A stretch of 34,594 bases of DNA from Reticulitermes lucifugus (Eukaryota; Arthropoda; Insecta; Blattodea; Rhinotermitidae). Below the pieces are notes generated by a model, which was given only the letters and a program-made list of their open reading frames with translations, did not search any database and had not been told where the DNA came from. This document shows positions 9,142-20,860 of the stretch, in pieces. Positions within the stretch are counted from its first letter, which is position 1. Each line of letters starts with the position of its first letter. The DNA lies in assembly GCA_026260175.1 (NCBI GenBank), contig JAKCWW010004965.1, forward strand, positions 1-34,594, given 5' to 3'. The position numbers were made by a program, and so were the translations under genes.

Positions 9142-11734
9142 CTGGTGGAAAAAACGGCAGGTACCCATTAAGAAGGAGATTCTATGGGCCCTGGAGCCAG
9201 TGTGGACATTTCATAGAAGAGAAGTGTTTGTATCTGTGTATAATTTACTTTCCGTACTTTCTCTATTACACTTGGCCAAAGTGACTTGTATGTGTAAAAT
9301 AAAAATAAATATTGGAATTCTATTTAAGGGACGAAACAGCTGCACTAGTTGAACGACTACTAGCTTTAAAAGAAAGACTTGCTTTATGGAGATTATTACT
9401 TAGTATCACGTTTCATTTAAAAATAAATATAAAAATTCTACAGTAAATTTTTACATATTACTATTTTGACAAATGGAGTAATTAATTGCAAGTCAAGTTA
9501 AATATGGTGGTATAAAACTCATTCACCAATAAGAAAATACAAAATAATGGCGTTAGAAAATGGCGAATAAGAGAGATCGGAGAATTCAAATTACCCTCTA
9601 CAGAAAAATATGAACCTACGCACAGGTTGACAAAGCCGAAGTGTGCATGTCTGAACTGACATAAGGAGAACAGACAAAGAAATATGAAACTGCATTAAGG
9701 AAATTAAAAAAGCGCTGAAGTATCTATTCCATATCTCATATTCTTAGCAAGTCAAAAAATAATTGGCTGAGGCCATATCTATCTTAGAGTCATAAGAGGA
9801 AACAACGTCTCCTGGCTCTTTGAACATAGGACAAACCTACTAAGTTTTGTGACACCTCATTTGATATTCCCTAATGGAATTCTTTGTTGGGAAGAACTCT
9901 TACCAACTGTGGAACACATACCTAATTTCGTGACAAATTTAGACTGTCGCACAACGAAACTGGGTACGTTATAGAAGAGGACAGGTTAATCTAGGGAACA
10001 TGCTTCACTGGCACTGTCCCTTTCTTCATAATATCTGAAGACAATCAACAACGCTGTTTAATTCGCTGTAAGATTTGTGTCGTAGCGAATGAAGTCGCAG
10101 TATTTATCTTTTATTTTCATACACAGTATAAATATTAAATCGGCTGTCAAATAAAACCTTGTGCTGTTTCAGGCATGAATAAATGCGTTAATTTGAAAAT
10201 ATTTATTATAATCCCACTTCAAACACATATATGCAAATCAAAGGAGTGTAGATTGCGATTAAAGCCAAGTTTTCGCCTTGAAAAAAAAAGTCTGCCAGTT
10301 TAATTACAACTGACACCTGAAAACTTTGCAGTTAATAGCGAAATCATATATTTCCTGCTATCATCCAAATATTTTTTGAATATAAAGGCGTTTATAAGGG
10401 GAGATTCAGGTTAATTTTCAGTAACCGTCTTTTATTTTCTAGACTCGTATCTGAAACCTAACAAGATTGCAACTGTTGTACACCGTGACGCAGGTAGTGC
10501 AAAAATTTACTAAGACCTCTTTTGTGTTCAAAATGTCCTACAGTTTCTTGGTATAGGATAAATATAATTTCTTTTATGCTCATGAGAAAAGCATGACCTT
10601 CTCTGCTCACGCAACTCACAATGCACAACAGCATTTTGTACAGAGTCCTTATACTGAATTTCACCAAAATTGGACGATAAACTTCAATAATAGAAATTCA
10701 TTATCACCCCTAATTAGAGCATTGGCTTCCACTGCGCCGATTGTCATGAAACTTACAGTCACTCATTTCCTAGCTGTGGATACATTCTGCATCGAATTAT
10801 AAAGAAAAAGAATGGACAATGTAGAAAATAAGGGAAAATAGACTACCTCAATTTTAACTTAAGTGACACGTTCTCAGTAGCACTGCACGTTATTTTGTTG
10901 AGGTTACCTTTTGCCGAAACCTGACTGGTGAAACACCAAATAAAATTTCGAAGTTCTTTTCTGAATATTCATGGGGTATTACTTCCACCTAATAATAACT
11001 ACAGCGTTGGCACTGGATTTACTTTTCCATGGTAGACTCCGTGGGCCTTAGGGTTTCACTAGCCATGCAGTTTGTTAACAAAGAAATGAAGTACCAAAAC
11101 TCAGAACAGTGTTTTGGGTCTTGCTTTTCTCAGAATGACCTTATTTTCACCAGCGTTCTATGTACCCTCAAGAGGCCCGCACTGTGTTTAAATGCAGCTG
11201 CTTTAAGAATTAAAAAGTAATTTTCTCTTTACAGGTACTTTTTTATTCACTCTCATAACTTTGTACGTAGTACATCTTTTGTGACTGGGAAAAGAAAACA
11301 ACTTAAAAATGGGTTCCTTAATAGGCTGGATGGCAATACCTCGTTAGTCAGCTCACAACGTATATTCCAGAGATCCATGAATTTTGTACACAGTGGAGTT
11401 CGAAGCGACTGACTTTGCCGCTACTAAATTATATTATGAATTGGGGTACGGTTCCTTTTGTACATAGACTTACGGGCTGGACGTGAATTATTTGGTTTGT
11501 TGTCGTTCTTAAATTTAAAGGACTTACTGTTAATATAATTTAGAAATCAGTCAGTTCTACTTCATTTATGAATTTGTTTTAATTTACTGTTCGACTGAAT
11601 ACTTTGATTAAGAGTAAGGATAAATGATTCTATCTGCGACGTGTTTTACATTGTATTACAGAAATACTGGATTGCACAGAATTTAAATGCATGTTAAAGT
11701 TTAACCCAATTGCATATAGAACTATATTTATTTT
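9142..11734. other. AT-rich non-coding stretch
   Basis: I see no coding, RNA or transposon signal that I trust. The minus-strand frame at 10458-10667 contains VGHFEH, which recalls the tail of a Tc1-like transposase, but nothing else around it fits. Confidence 0.5.
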
Positions 11735-11796
11735 GTAATCTGTGGTCTTTTGGGTGATTACACGGCGTCGTGTAACTTCAAAAGACCACAGATTAC
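11735..11796. repeat. perfect 18-bp hairpin with inner 7-bp stem
   Basis: GTAATCTGTGGTCTTTTG (11735-11752) is exactly reverse-complementary to 11779-11796. Inside it, TTACACGGCGTCGTGTAA (11758-11775) forms a second perfect 7-bp stem with a GCGT loop. Such a two-tier hairpin with no mismatch in either stem, within decayed DNA, suggests either a recent insertion or maintenance. It may be part of a repeat that continues to the right (the following ATCGCGGCGGAAGCC is unusually GC-rich). Confidence 0.8.
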
Positions 11797-14700
11797 ATCA
11801 ACATCGCGGCGGAAGCCTGAAATCAAGGTACATTTATTTTCATGCACTTAAGATGAAATATAAATTTAACTGAAATATGTTAAAATAAGTGCATCAATAA
11901 TATCAGGAAACTTCTAAACACTTTACACCGGTTACTGGTCTACATACTCCAATCCGGTTCCTTTAAGACCCATTTTAATATTATTTCATACATGCCTTTT
12001 TTGATAATAAGGTTCTTTCCTTTCAAGACTCCCCCGGCTAGAATTTTGTATTGACTTCTCATCTCCATTTATCCTGCTAAATTTTCTGTGCCTCTTATCT
12101 TCCTCGATACTTTCCCTTTAATATTACGTGTTGAAATTTTAAATAATGAAGTTCCTCATCATAAAGCTCTACTATTACGTCCAAATAAAAGCCTCGGTAC
12201 TCCAAAAATGACACAAAATGTTAGTACAAAATGTAACTGCAGGTCTATCTTGAGGTTCATCCTCTAATTATGCAGTGCTACAGCAAACTAAAGTTACAAG
12301 TACATTTCTATCAAGACCAGTGAAAAGTGTTACTTTCTGATAAAGCGGAAAGACACTAACAGAAAAGATAAGATCTCAAGTGCAAAACAATTAGCCCCCC
12401 GATTACTTCTTTGTTTTTCAGATACAGCTACTTAGACGAAGCCGAAATTTTCAATTTTTATGGAACCCAATTTTCATTATCGTGTTCATGCTTTGCCACA
12501 CGTATTTATTTTGATCCAGCGACATCGGTTCGGACCCTTATATCCTACATTTTAGATATATTTGAACATTATTCTCCCATCGCCTTCGTCGTTCAAATGA
12601 TAATTTTCTTCAGGTTTTTCTTCTCAAATTTCGTGTATAATCATCATTTTAATTCGTGCTACATACCCGTTATTTGCATGCCGCAGTGAACAGATGTTTA
12701 ACTCAGGGTAAAAACAGTCGGAGAAGTGATGTGAGAATGGGCCCACTATAATCGCTGAGCCCATGCTTGACATTCATTACTGTGATGTACATACATCACT
12801 GCGTATTGCCAATAGCAGCGCCGCGTCTTGTTGAAATGCGCTTCAAGAATAAGTCGGTCTATTGAAGTTTACGATCAACATCTCTCTGAAATATCGTTTA
12901 AATCTGCAAGGCTGGATTTTTCGTAGGCAGCAGAATCTGAAATTTTATAGGATTTGCTTCTGGCTGCTCTGTGGGGAAACACGTGGGGTGTGGCGAAACC
13001 GTCTTGCGTTCGATACCGCTCAGTGGAAGTGTAACGTGAAATAACGTAAGAATCATGCAGTTCCTAAAGCATATCAACGGAGAAAAAAGTAATGAAAGAA
13101 TGTGGAAGGAGAGAGGATGTAAATAAAGACGTCCAAGAAAGACAGGGGCAAAATGACAAGAAATAAATACTTAAAAGAAAAGAAACTTATAAAAGAAAAG
13201 ACAAAAATTATAAGACTCGAAGAATATATGCAGATGGATAAAATGGTGTGTGAGCAAATGTTTGGATGAAATGATGTGTGGATGTCCGGATGACAGACGG
13301 ACTCTAGGAAATGTAAGCGCAACATATGAATCCTGTTGCGCTTCGTATTTGTTGCCTATACATTTTAAATTTCTGTTCTCCAAAGTGTCACTTCTGCTGC
13401 TCTCACCTTTACGAATGTGAACGTAATTTCACTGCAAACAAAAATTTGATCAGACGTAATCAATTTCTACAGTTATGATATGACACAGTGTGAAAATAAT
13501 TTCAATTCATGATCTAAAACTTAAGGCCTACGGAAGTTCTGCTTCGGATTTAAAATAGGATCACTTCTTCTGTGACACCTCCTTTCAGAACATCTCTCCC
13601 CCACAATTACTTAACTAGTTATCAGTGAGTAAAAGTTAAGATGCGAGCAAAGACTGAAGTAGTTCGTCGTGTAAGGTGTAAAGTGTTGTCTTCCAATTGT
13701 AAACAAAAGTGAAACTTGCACACAAAATTTAGTAATATTTAGCTCCCTCCCCCTTCTAAATAGTTCAAGAAAATTCTTTGTAACTTGCGTGAGGACGGGA
13801 GGGCGTAGGGAGAGACATGACGCAGCTAAGAGGCATGTCTTTGCACTTCTTCTTTTCGAAAAAGTCGAAAAGAGAAAAGAGAGATGGAGATAAATATAGA
13901 TTGAATTGCGATAGTAAAATTCAGTACATTTCACCCTCCTGATGCAATTAAGCATGACGTTTTTTGCAACCAGTGTCGGCGTTTCTCTCTCAAAACCAGG
14001 CCGTCTGAAACACTACTACGGGAAGTACATGATAGGAGTCTAGATGGATGAAGTTAAGCTGCAAAAATAAAGTACTCCAGTATCAAGCTCGACGACTACG
14101 TCATGGTGATGCAGAGTTCAGAAGGGAGAGAAGTTAGTTCTGAAGAGTCCTGGGAGTGTTTCCACTTACGTATGACATGCACTTGGGACAGCTTAACGTA
14201 CGTTCCCCGCGTCCGTATCTTTGGGAGTAACGGAATGACGCTGTGCGGTTAGAAGAATGGAGAAGAAAGCTGATATCCCATCAATGAAAAGAGAAAGACC
14301 AAGGATACTGTGGATACAGAGCCTAGCAGTATTAAGAGAGGCACGATCGATCCTGTACATAACTACTTACAACTAACGTGATATCAGGCCATCATACGCT
14401 TTTCTTTTATGGAATATTTCAATGTCATACTGCACGTAAAGAACATCTGTACACTTCAGGGAAATTACGTTACTGCTAGAGAAGAAAATAAATACATGTT
14501 TCAAAAGTTATTTACGAAGGTATTTACAAAACTCTGACGACATTGCGAAGAATGTAGCAAATGTGGAAGAGATGAGACCGGCACAAAAAATTTCAACCGG
14601 AAACTCGAATAAAGAGCTCACTAGTGTGACTAAGACGTATATGAATAGACAAAATAAAGCAGGATAGTAAGGAAATAGAATATGAGGTTATGAACTGAAC

Positions 14701-15250
14701 TTATCTGGCTAAGGATAGGATACAATCACTGACTTTACTGTAATGAAACTTCGCTTTCAATAAAAGGGGGAGTTTTCCTTAAACAGGTATGGAACTGCTG
14801 CATTCTCAAGAACGTTTCTATTCCATAGTGCCGGTTGGATGTTAGAGAAACACCGGTACCCTACTCGTCATGCCTTCTCTTAAACCTTAAGCAAAGATGT
14901 ACGTTATTTGAAAATGTATGTCATGTTTAAATATTACTTTCTATCAAATCTATTATTCCGATATTACGTATTTATTCACACAAAATTTACGATCTTTGAA
15001 GAAACTGAGTTTTTTTAATTGCTTAACAAAACAAAATTATTTTTTCACAATCACGATAGTTTTCACTCTTTCTGATCTCGAAGGTAGTGTATGCCTCAGT
15101 CTAAAACAGTGCCTATATCTCCTTGATAAACTCACACTTCCATATACTAAAATTCTTCGATTACGCACTTTATACTTAAAAGAGGCGCGTAAGGTTATAG
15201 GTAACACTTTTCCTGCGCGTAATCAAACACAATATAATGAAGGCGTATGT
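11797..15250. other. non-coding stretch, nothing firm
   Basis: Open frames at 12411-12689, 13611-13955 and 14918-15283 are rich in Phe, Ser, Leu and Tyr, as expected of AT-rich chance frames. The first begins just after a good acceptor-like tract (TTCTTTGTTTTTCAG, AG at 12420-12421) but has no recognisable domain. KRERPRILWIQSLA can be read at about 14287 and vaguely recalls a LINE tail; I do not call it. Confidence 0.45.
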
Positions 15251-15467
15251 GGTAAAGGAGGTATACCTTCACCTTGGTTCTAGATACTGATAAGTGGTAG
15301 GTTTCACGCCCAGACCGTTTTATCCCAGCACATATTTAATAGCGGAAGGCTCTGCGGGTTACACAGCCTGTATCGAGGACGTGGCGGATAGTTCCTGCCC
15401 CAGTCGGGAATCGAAGCTGGGCAGTCATTATCTAATCGAGGTTTCCCGGCTCACTCTCCTTACATAA
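15251..15467 (-). mobile_element. tRNA-derived SINE, family 2, decayed copy
   Basis: Read on the minus strand this copy has a tRNA-like head with a box-B-like CTTCGATTCCC (15416-15406). Its middle aligns with the copy at 20861-21143, sharing GGGATAAAACGGTCTGGGCG at 15305-15324 where the relative has a GGTAAAGCGGCCGGGGCG core. A region containing ATCTAG and GTATACCTCC follows, and the copy ends CCTTTACC. SINEs are transcribed by Pol III and copied by a partner LINE. Box A is too mutated to place. No target-site duplication was found. Confidence 0.65.
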
Positions 15468-16763
15468 CGTTCGAAATATACTTGTATGCTTTGGTAAAGA
15501 TTGCTCACCTAACATTTAAGAAAGGAACAAGAAACTGAGTAATGAGCTGATGTTAAGAAAGCGAAAAATACAGTGTGAGCAAAAATTGTTTTCACCTTTT
15601 CCATACATAACTACGACACAAAGAGGCAAAATTCAACATCCGAATATTCAAACTTTAAACTACATGTTTCAAAGTTTCAAGTAATTTTAAACGTAGTTCA
15701 GTACCTGAAATGTTGTAAGTTGTGTCTTACTAAATGCTTGACGAAAAAAGCAAGACAATTGTCAAGGAAGGTTTTACTCGGTCTGTATTATATAGACCAA
15801 TTCTGCTTGGTGTGAACTAAGAAGTATAAAAGTATGTTTTAAAATCCAGTTTTATTAAATATAAAACAGTGTCTACATGGGTGGGATCTAGCGAGTTGCA
15901 CGAACAATAATAAGTCAGAAGACTGTCACTAAGCAAAACAGAGTAATGACAATATTAACGTCACTCTAACTCCCCCCTTCCAAAGTAGAGAAAATTAATT
16001 CTAATAATTCTAATAACTCTAAACAAAGCTTTTACAATATCTTGAATTGTGTTTGTATTAAAAGAAAGCTTTTATTGTAGAATTAAGAACGCCAAAAACT
16101 GATATTAAATAAAAATAAACTGACACTATATTTACACCGTTTTGCGCTAAATTTGTACAAAAGTAATGCAATATATGACCAAAATAGACTAAAAGAACAT
16201 ATTATCGTAGAGAAATAGCGTGCTGAATCGGAAAGTGATGGAACCCATAATTGGACTTGGCACTCAGTGTAATAGAGATGTCTGGTAACAAACCGGCAGG
16301 GCCCCTGGTGCGGCGATACCAACTCAGCAAAAGCGTTCGACGTCACGTTCCAGCTTTAGGGGTTGGAGCACCAGCATTAAGTGAGGAGCTGGGAAGCTCA
16401 GATTTTTTTATTCCCTAGACGGAATTGGAGGAAAGGAGAAAGCCGACGGGAAGAAGGAAGAAAATGAAGAAGAGCGGAAAGCAGAGGTAGGATTCTGCTC
16501 GAAGAGATACTCGAGTTCCATTGGTACAGCAGATCGCCCACTGCTTCCATCCGACAGAGAGCAGCACTGAAGAGAGGCAGTGGCTCAATATAATACTCAG
16601 CGTAACATAACGAGAAGTATTGCGGCGATACATAACCTACATGTCATTAACAATAAAGTTACATGCATAAGAAATTTCACATGATTCTAAACAACATTTT
16701 AAAAGACCTGAAATTATGACAAGTCCATTTCACGTTAACCCTGGTAAGTCCTATTACATGTAA
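15468..16763. other. non-coding stretch with GC-richer patch
   Basis: There is no gene call. The minus-strand frame at 16083-16346 covers a GC-richer patch at about 16260-16380 that contains repeated GGAGCACC/GCTCC-like words. A purine-rich tract lies at 16425-16500. Neither resembles a family I know. Confidence 0.45.
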
Positions 16764-16960
16764 TACTAAGTTAGCTTAGCCTTCTGTAAAATGTGTACTG
16801 GGTCTCTTTCCCGGGATAAAGCCGTCGGGGCGTGGAGTTGACTACCCATCCTCATCTAGTGTCGGGGTTAAAGAAAGAGTAGAGCTATACTTCTACTTCC
16901 CCTCTGGACCTTTATGGCCCGTTCTAGAGAGAAATTGACCTTTACCTTTACTAAGTTAGC
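16764..16960 (+). mobile_element. 5'-truncated SINE, family 2, with 12-bp TSD
   Basis: TACTAAGTTAGC occurs at 16764-16775 and again at 16949-16960, a perfect 12-bp target-site duplication. The enclosed 16776-16948 matches the 3' two thirds of the family-2 SINE at 20861-21143, read on its minus strand: AGCCTTCTGTA, a GATAAAGCCGTCGGGGCG core, AGAGCTATAC, and ATGGCCCGTTCTAGAG ending GACCTTTACCTTTA. The tRNA head is missing, as expected when target-primed reverse transcription stops early. The exact TSD makes it one of the younger insertions here. Confidence 0.92.
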
Positions 16961-17418
16961 ATTCACTTCGTCTGCGTTTTTCCCCCCAGTGTCAATTCAG
17001 AAATTTATTATGATTCTTATAATAAACTACGACTACATATCTAAAGAGAATTAACTGATTGCTCTTTGTAAAAAAGATAAAATATATTCTCTGTGAGGCA
17101 GATACCGAATTTTTAACCCTTTAACGCCTAGTGGTTACTTTGCATTCTACTAGGCTTAACATTAGAAAAATTGTATTTTATTCCCACTCAACTATTTCCT
17201 GTGTCAGAACAAAGAGAGATTATTTCCCTATACAACATATATTAATTGCTTTAAATAACCGAAAAGGAGTGTGTTTACTGCGCGGCACAAACTGAATCCT
17301 TAAATATAATTAATGTTAATTTTCCTCTTTAAGGTGTTAAATATATTTCAAATCAGTTTTTTTCTCCAAAGATTTCAAATCTTATTTATTTTTTGGGTTG
17401 TGTCGGGAGTTGCTACAA
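16961..17418. other. non-coding stretch with a piggyBac-like end motif
   Basis: TTAACCCTTTAACGCC begins at 17113. GCCTAGT (17126-17132) and ACTAGGC (17149-17155) then form a perfect 7-bp stem. PiggyBac-type transposons insert at TTAA and begin CCC, often with a subterminal inverted repeat. No matching opposite end is seen, so this is at most a stray terminus. Confidence 0.3.
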
Positions 17419-17469
17419 CTGCTCTATTGCATAGTGGAGACAATAGCAGCGTCACCCTTGCAGCTAATA

Positions 17470-17605
17470 ATAGAGCAGGGTGGTGTAACTGTAACACTCT
17501 AGACTCGTATTCGAGGGCGTCCAGGTTCGTCTCTCCTCTGGGAAAAAGGCTATCCTTTTTAAGGTTTTTCGTCCTTTCCCTCACTCCCTCCAGAACATTT
17601 TCGGG
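17470..17605 (+). mobile_element. tRNA-derived SINE, family 3
   Basis: GGGTGGTGTAACTGTAACAC (17478-17497) provides box A. ACTCTAGACTCGTATTCGAG forms an anticodon-arm-like part, and GGTTCGTCTC (17524-17533) is box B at tRNA-like spacing. The body reads GGCTATCCTTTTTAAGG and then TTTCCCTCAC, and it is shared with the minus-strand copy at 19165-19305 (GGCTATCCTGGTGGG). A 10-bp inverted repeat, CTGCTCTATT (17419-17428) and AATAGAGCAG (17469-17478), abuts the head. It is not a functional tRNA because the arms no longer pair fully and the 3' half runs into SINE body. Confidence 0.65.
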
Positions 17606-18287
17606 ATAGTGTCTTAATTAGACTACGACAGCGTCCTCTCAAATCCCTACCAATTCATCCTTTCGCCAGTTATCTTGACATCAGCGCTATTTAGTGTGAA
17701 ATGATGCAGAGTTTTAAAACAAACCTCAACTAACTTTGTAAGCGATATGCTGAATAAATTTCACTAGAAATTCTTTAATTGCTCACCGAAAATTAGAATG
17801 TTCACTAGAATAAGTACTTATGTACAGAAAATGCAAACAGTTAATGCGCGAGTGGGAACTTGCGTCGGGCTGTTTGTTTCTTTTCGCATTTTTCATCTTA
17901 TAAGTGCTACATATCTTCCAAAAAAATTTGGTATGGGTCTTTATTGTACACGTTAGCTCACGATTTTGTCAGTTGGAATCGGATTAACGTTTCCCTCTCC
18001 CTAACCCCATTTTACATGAAACCCGAATCGTACTTAACTTGATCATGATAAAGCGCTCCATTTACACAATAAGAGGTATGAGGTTTTACATGTAAAATAA
18101 GAGACTTTATTTATTTTGACTAATATTTAACTTAACACAAGGAAATAACGTACGAGTTCGCATATTTAATTACCTTATTACAACTTGTGTTTGTAATGAA
18201 TTAACAACAAGATGAAAGAAACCCCGGGTGCTACTGTCGAGAGGGTAGCATATTTGATTCATATTCAGGAGAAATCGGGTTCCAGTT
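17606..18287. other. non-coding stretch, nothing recognised
   Basis: It contains only short chance frames. The 60-codon frame at 17860-18042 has no motif. Confidence 0.55.
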
Positions 18288-19001
18288 TCAGCTCGAAGAT
18301 CGATTGTGCTGGTCGACCGTGTTCGTGGTTTCAGGTCGGAGACCGACTGTCCTAATCTACAATTTTTGTGGTTTCAGGTCGGAGACCGGCTGTCCTGACC
18401 TACAATTTTTGTGGTATCAGGTCGGAGACCGGCTGTCCTGACCTACAATTTTTGTGGTNNNNNNNNNNNNNNNNNNNNNNNNNNNNNNNNNNNNNNNNNN
18501 NNNNNNNNNNNNNNNNNNNNNNNNNNNNNNNNNNNNNNNNNNNNNNNNNNNNNNNNNNNNNNNNNNNNNNNNNNNNNNNNNNNNNNNNNNNNNNNNNNNN
18601 NNNNNNNNNNNNNNNNNNNNNNNNNNNNNNNNNNNNNNNNNNNNNNNNNNNNNNNNNNNNNNNNNNNNNNNNNNNNNNNNNNNNNNNNNNNNNNNNNNNN
18701 NNNNNNNNNNNNNNNNNNNNNNNNNNNNNNNNNNNNNNNNNNNNNNNNNNNNNNNNNNNNNNNNNNNNNNNNNNNNNNNNNNNNNNNNNNNNNNNNNNNN
18801 NNNNNNNNNNNNNNNNNNNNNNNNNNNNNNNNNNNNNNNNNNNNNNNNNNNNNNNNNNNNNNNNNNNNNNNTCAGGTCGGAGACCGGCTGTCCTAACCTA
18901 CAATTTTTGTGGTTTCAGGTCGGAGACCGGCTGTCCTAACCTACAGTCTTCATGGTATCAGGCCGGAGGCCGTGTGTTCTGAGAGTCAGTTTTAGTGGTT
19001 T
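18288..19001. repeat. 43-bp tandem array spanning an assembly gap
   Basis: Units start at 18288 (degenerate), 18331, 18374 and 18417, then after the gap at 18872, 18915 and 18958 (degenerate). The unit begins TCAGGTCGGAGACCGGCTGT and contains the palindrome GGTC-GGA-GACC. Inner units are nearly identical and the two edge units are diverged, as expected for an array evolving by unequal exchange. Because 43 is not a multiple of 3 and the unit has no stop in any frame, every frame stays open; the long frames seen here are artefacts. Units on the two sides of the gap are out of phase (455 bases between 18417 and 18872). Confidence 0.95.
18459..18871. other. assembly gap (413 N)
   Basis: This is a run of N inside the 43-bp tandem array. 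The array phase is broken across it, so the gap length is an estimate or the hidden units vary. The true copy number is unknown. Confidence 0.99.
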
Positions 19002-19164
19002 CATCAGTTCTTCCATAATATTGCCAGAATAATGCCTAATATTAATCTACGACTTTCTCCACCCCCTTTTTGTTTATCTCAATACGTTTCCACGAACTTC
19101 AGCTACATAATGATAAATGCTTTAATTATGGTATAATGAACCGGCAACGATGTACAAGGAAGTG

Positions 19165-19305
19165 GTCTTGACCTGGTTTGATTTACTACGCAGACAATTT
19201 CGTGGAAGCATTGAGGAAACCCACCAGGATAGCCTGTGCCCCAACTGGGATTCAAAAAGTCTTCTTCGAAACAGGAGTCAGAAGAGTTACAGCTTGAGCA
19301 AACTT
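19165..19305 (-). mobile_element. tRNA-derived SINE, family 3, decayed
   Basis: On the minus strand TTGCTCAAGCTG (19301-19290) stands for box A, and TTTTGAATCCC (19257-19247) for box B. Then comes GTTGGGGCACAGGCTATCCT and GGTGGGTTTCCTCAA. The order and spacing match the plus-strand copy at 17470 and the general insect SINE layout of head, ..TTGGGG..GGCTAYCCT, ..GGGTTTYCCTCAA. The 3' end cannot be placed and no TSD is visible. Confidence 0.5.
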
Positions 19306-19730
19306 GTTCCTTGAAATTCGTTCTGTTATGAGTATGTGTGTTTAAATATTTTACTATGGAATTTTAATTACATTTACTAATTATTTAAAGCCGATTTTTC
19401 GAGCACACACTTTAGACATTTACAGCTTCGGATGAAAGAGGAATGTGATTAATGAGGTAATAATTTGGAACGTGACGTGAACCTTATTTTAAAGTACGGC
19501 CATATAAATATTTGACATGGAGAAAAAGAGGAAAATTATGAGATCTGTAGAAAGCTTTTAATGCAGATGACATTAGAGAGGACTAATTTGCAAGTACAAA
19601 CGTTAAGGTATGTTTTAGGAATGTAGTAAGACGTATAATATAAAGAAGGTAAAAAATGGAAAATACTTATTTAAAATTATATGGAAACGGTGATACGTCA
19701 GTAAGTTTTAGCTCTTATTGGAGGCTACCG

Positions 19731-20053
19731 GTGAATGGAGGGAGCGCGCGGTGGCGCAGTTTGTTGAGGCAGTAGGCCACAAGACGGAAGGTCGCGGGTT
19801 CGATTACCGATGGTGTAATTGGAATTTTTCATCGCACTACGGCCTTGGGGTCGACTCAGCCTCTAACAGAAATGAATACCAGGAATACTTCCTGGGGGGA
19901 TAAAGGCGGTCAGTGCGTAGGACTGACAACCTTACCACCTTCATGTGCCGATTGTCTAAAAACCTGGGAGCCTCAACCTCCTGGAGCCCTAAGGGCCTGC
20001 CAAGGCCTGTAATGGGATTGCTTTACCTAGTAGTAGTGTAATACTGTGAATGG
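19731..20053 (+). mobile_element. tRNA-derived SINE, family 1, with 8-bp TSD
   Basis: The head contains GGTGGCGCAGTTTGTTGAGG (19750-19769, box A) and GGTCGCGGGTTCGATTACCG (19789-19808, box B). The body includes AGGCGGTCAGTGCGTAGG, CCTTACCACCTTC and CTGGGAGCCTCAACC, ending GGGATTGCTTTACC plus a short TAG-repeat tail. GTGAATGG at 19731-19738 and 20046-20053 is a plausible target-site duplication. The copy is near full length, and the 61-codon frame over the head is a by-product. It is closely related to the minus-strand copy at 21362-21660. Confidence 0.88.
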
Positions 20054-20860
20054 TAAAGTGAGAGAATATGCCGACGTAAATAATTAAACATTTAAGCCAG
20101 ATCTCTCTCCATATACCTGGTGATACAAGGGGGCGTACTGAGCTAAACAACGAAGCATAACTCATTAAATAAGTAAGTAAAATACGGCCAGTTCTACAAC
20201 TCTAGCATCACAGCAACCACCTCGGTAGCATTAAGCAAACAACATGGAAACTGTATGAACTTCGTCTGAGAATGACATTCTGAAAATAGAAACACATTAT
20301 TTAAGAGGCACATACTGGAAACGTGAACGGTAACGCTACGTTTAGCAATATTTCACTTTTTGAAACATGGCAGTCATTAATTGCAGTGACCCCAGTACAG
20401 AGTGACATTGCACCATACTTCTTCAACTAGCACTCGTACGTGGTTTGGTGTACGAAATAGCGTTATATGCTTTATGGTCCACTTGTGTCTGAAACACTCA
20501 AAATATACAAATACTCCTAGGTTTAGGAACGTAAATATAAAGTAAATTTTATTTGGTTTAAAATTAATTTCAATTTACTTTTTCCGTCTATTTTATGAAA
20601 TATTCTTGCACTGAAACTGTGTGTGTCGAACTTCACAACGCCACTGTCGAGTGAGTGAATCATCGCACATTACGTTGAAGGAAGACGCTTTGTTTTCTTC
20701 TGTCATTTTTGTTCGTATTTCGTCTGTACTGTATATGTTTTTGTTCGTATTGTTCATTTCGAATAAATTACTCTTCGTTATAAGAAGCAAATATATACGA
20801 CTTGATTTTATATAAAACACATGCAAGCATCCACAGCAGTCCCTCGCCAAGTGCATCAGT
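20054..20860. other. non-coding stretch, nothing recognised
   Basis: It is AT-rich with no motif of note. The paired frames at 20593-20856 (minus) and 20621-20815 (plus) are mutual shadows and resemble nothing. Confidence 0.55.

Noticed and set aside
10458..10667. VGHFEH in a minus-strand frame as another transposase tail
   Set aside because: Only six residues fit; no cysteine motif before it and no inverted ends nearby.
12950..13030. GCGTTCGATACC as box B of another SINE
   Set aside because: No box A at suitable distance and no similarity to the SINE bodies found here.
13074..13383. Minus-strand Phe/Ser-rich frames as a membrane protein
   Set aside because: The composition follows from an A-rich plus strand; two overlapping frames give similar hydrophobic strings.
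14270..14350. KRERPRILWIQSLA as a LINE tail
   Set aside because: Too short and loosely similar; neighbouring codons do not continue the match.
18368..18982. Long open frames with a repeated peptide (SGRRPAVLTYNFCG...)
   Set aside because: They are produced by the 43-bp tandem unit, which has no stop in any frame, and by translating N; three frames give the same cycling peptide.
19739..19815. Functional tRNA gene
   Set aside because: Box A and box B are good, but the acceptor stem does not pair and the sequence runs on into a SINE body with target-site duplications.
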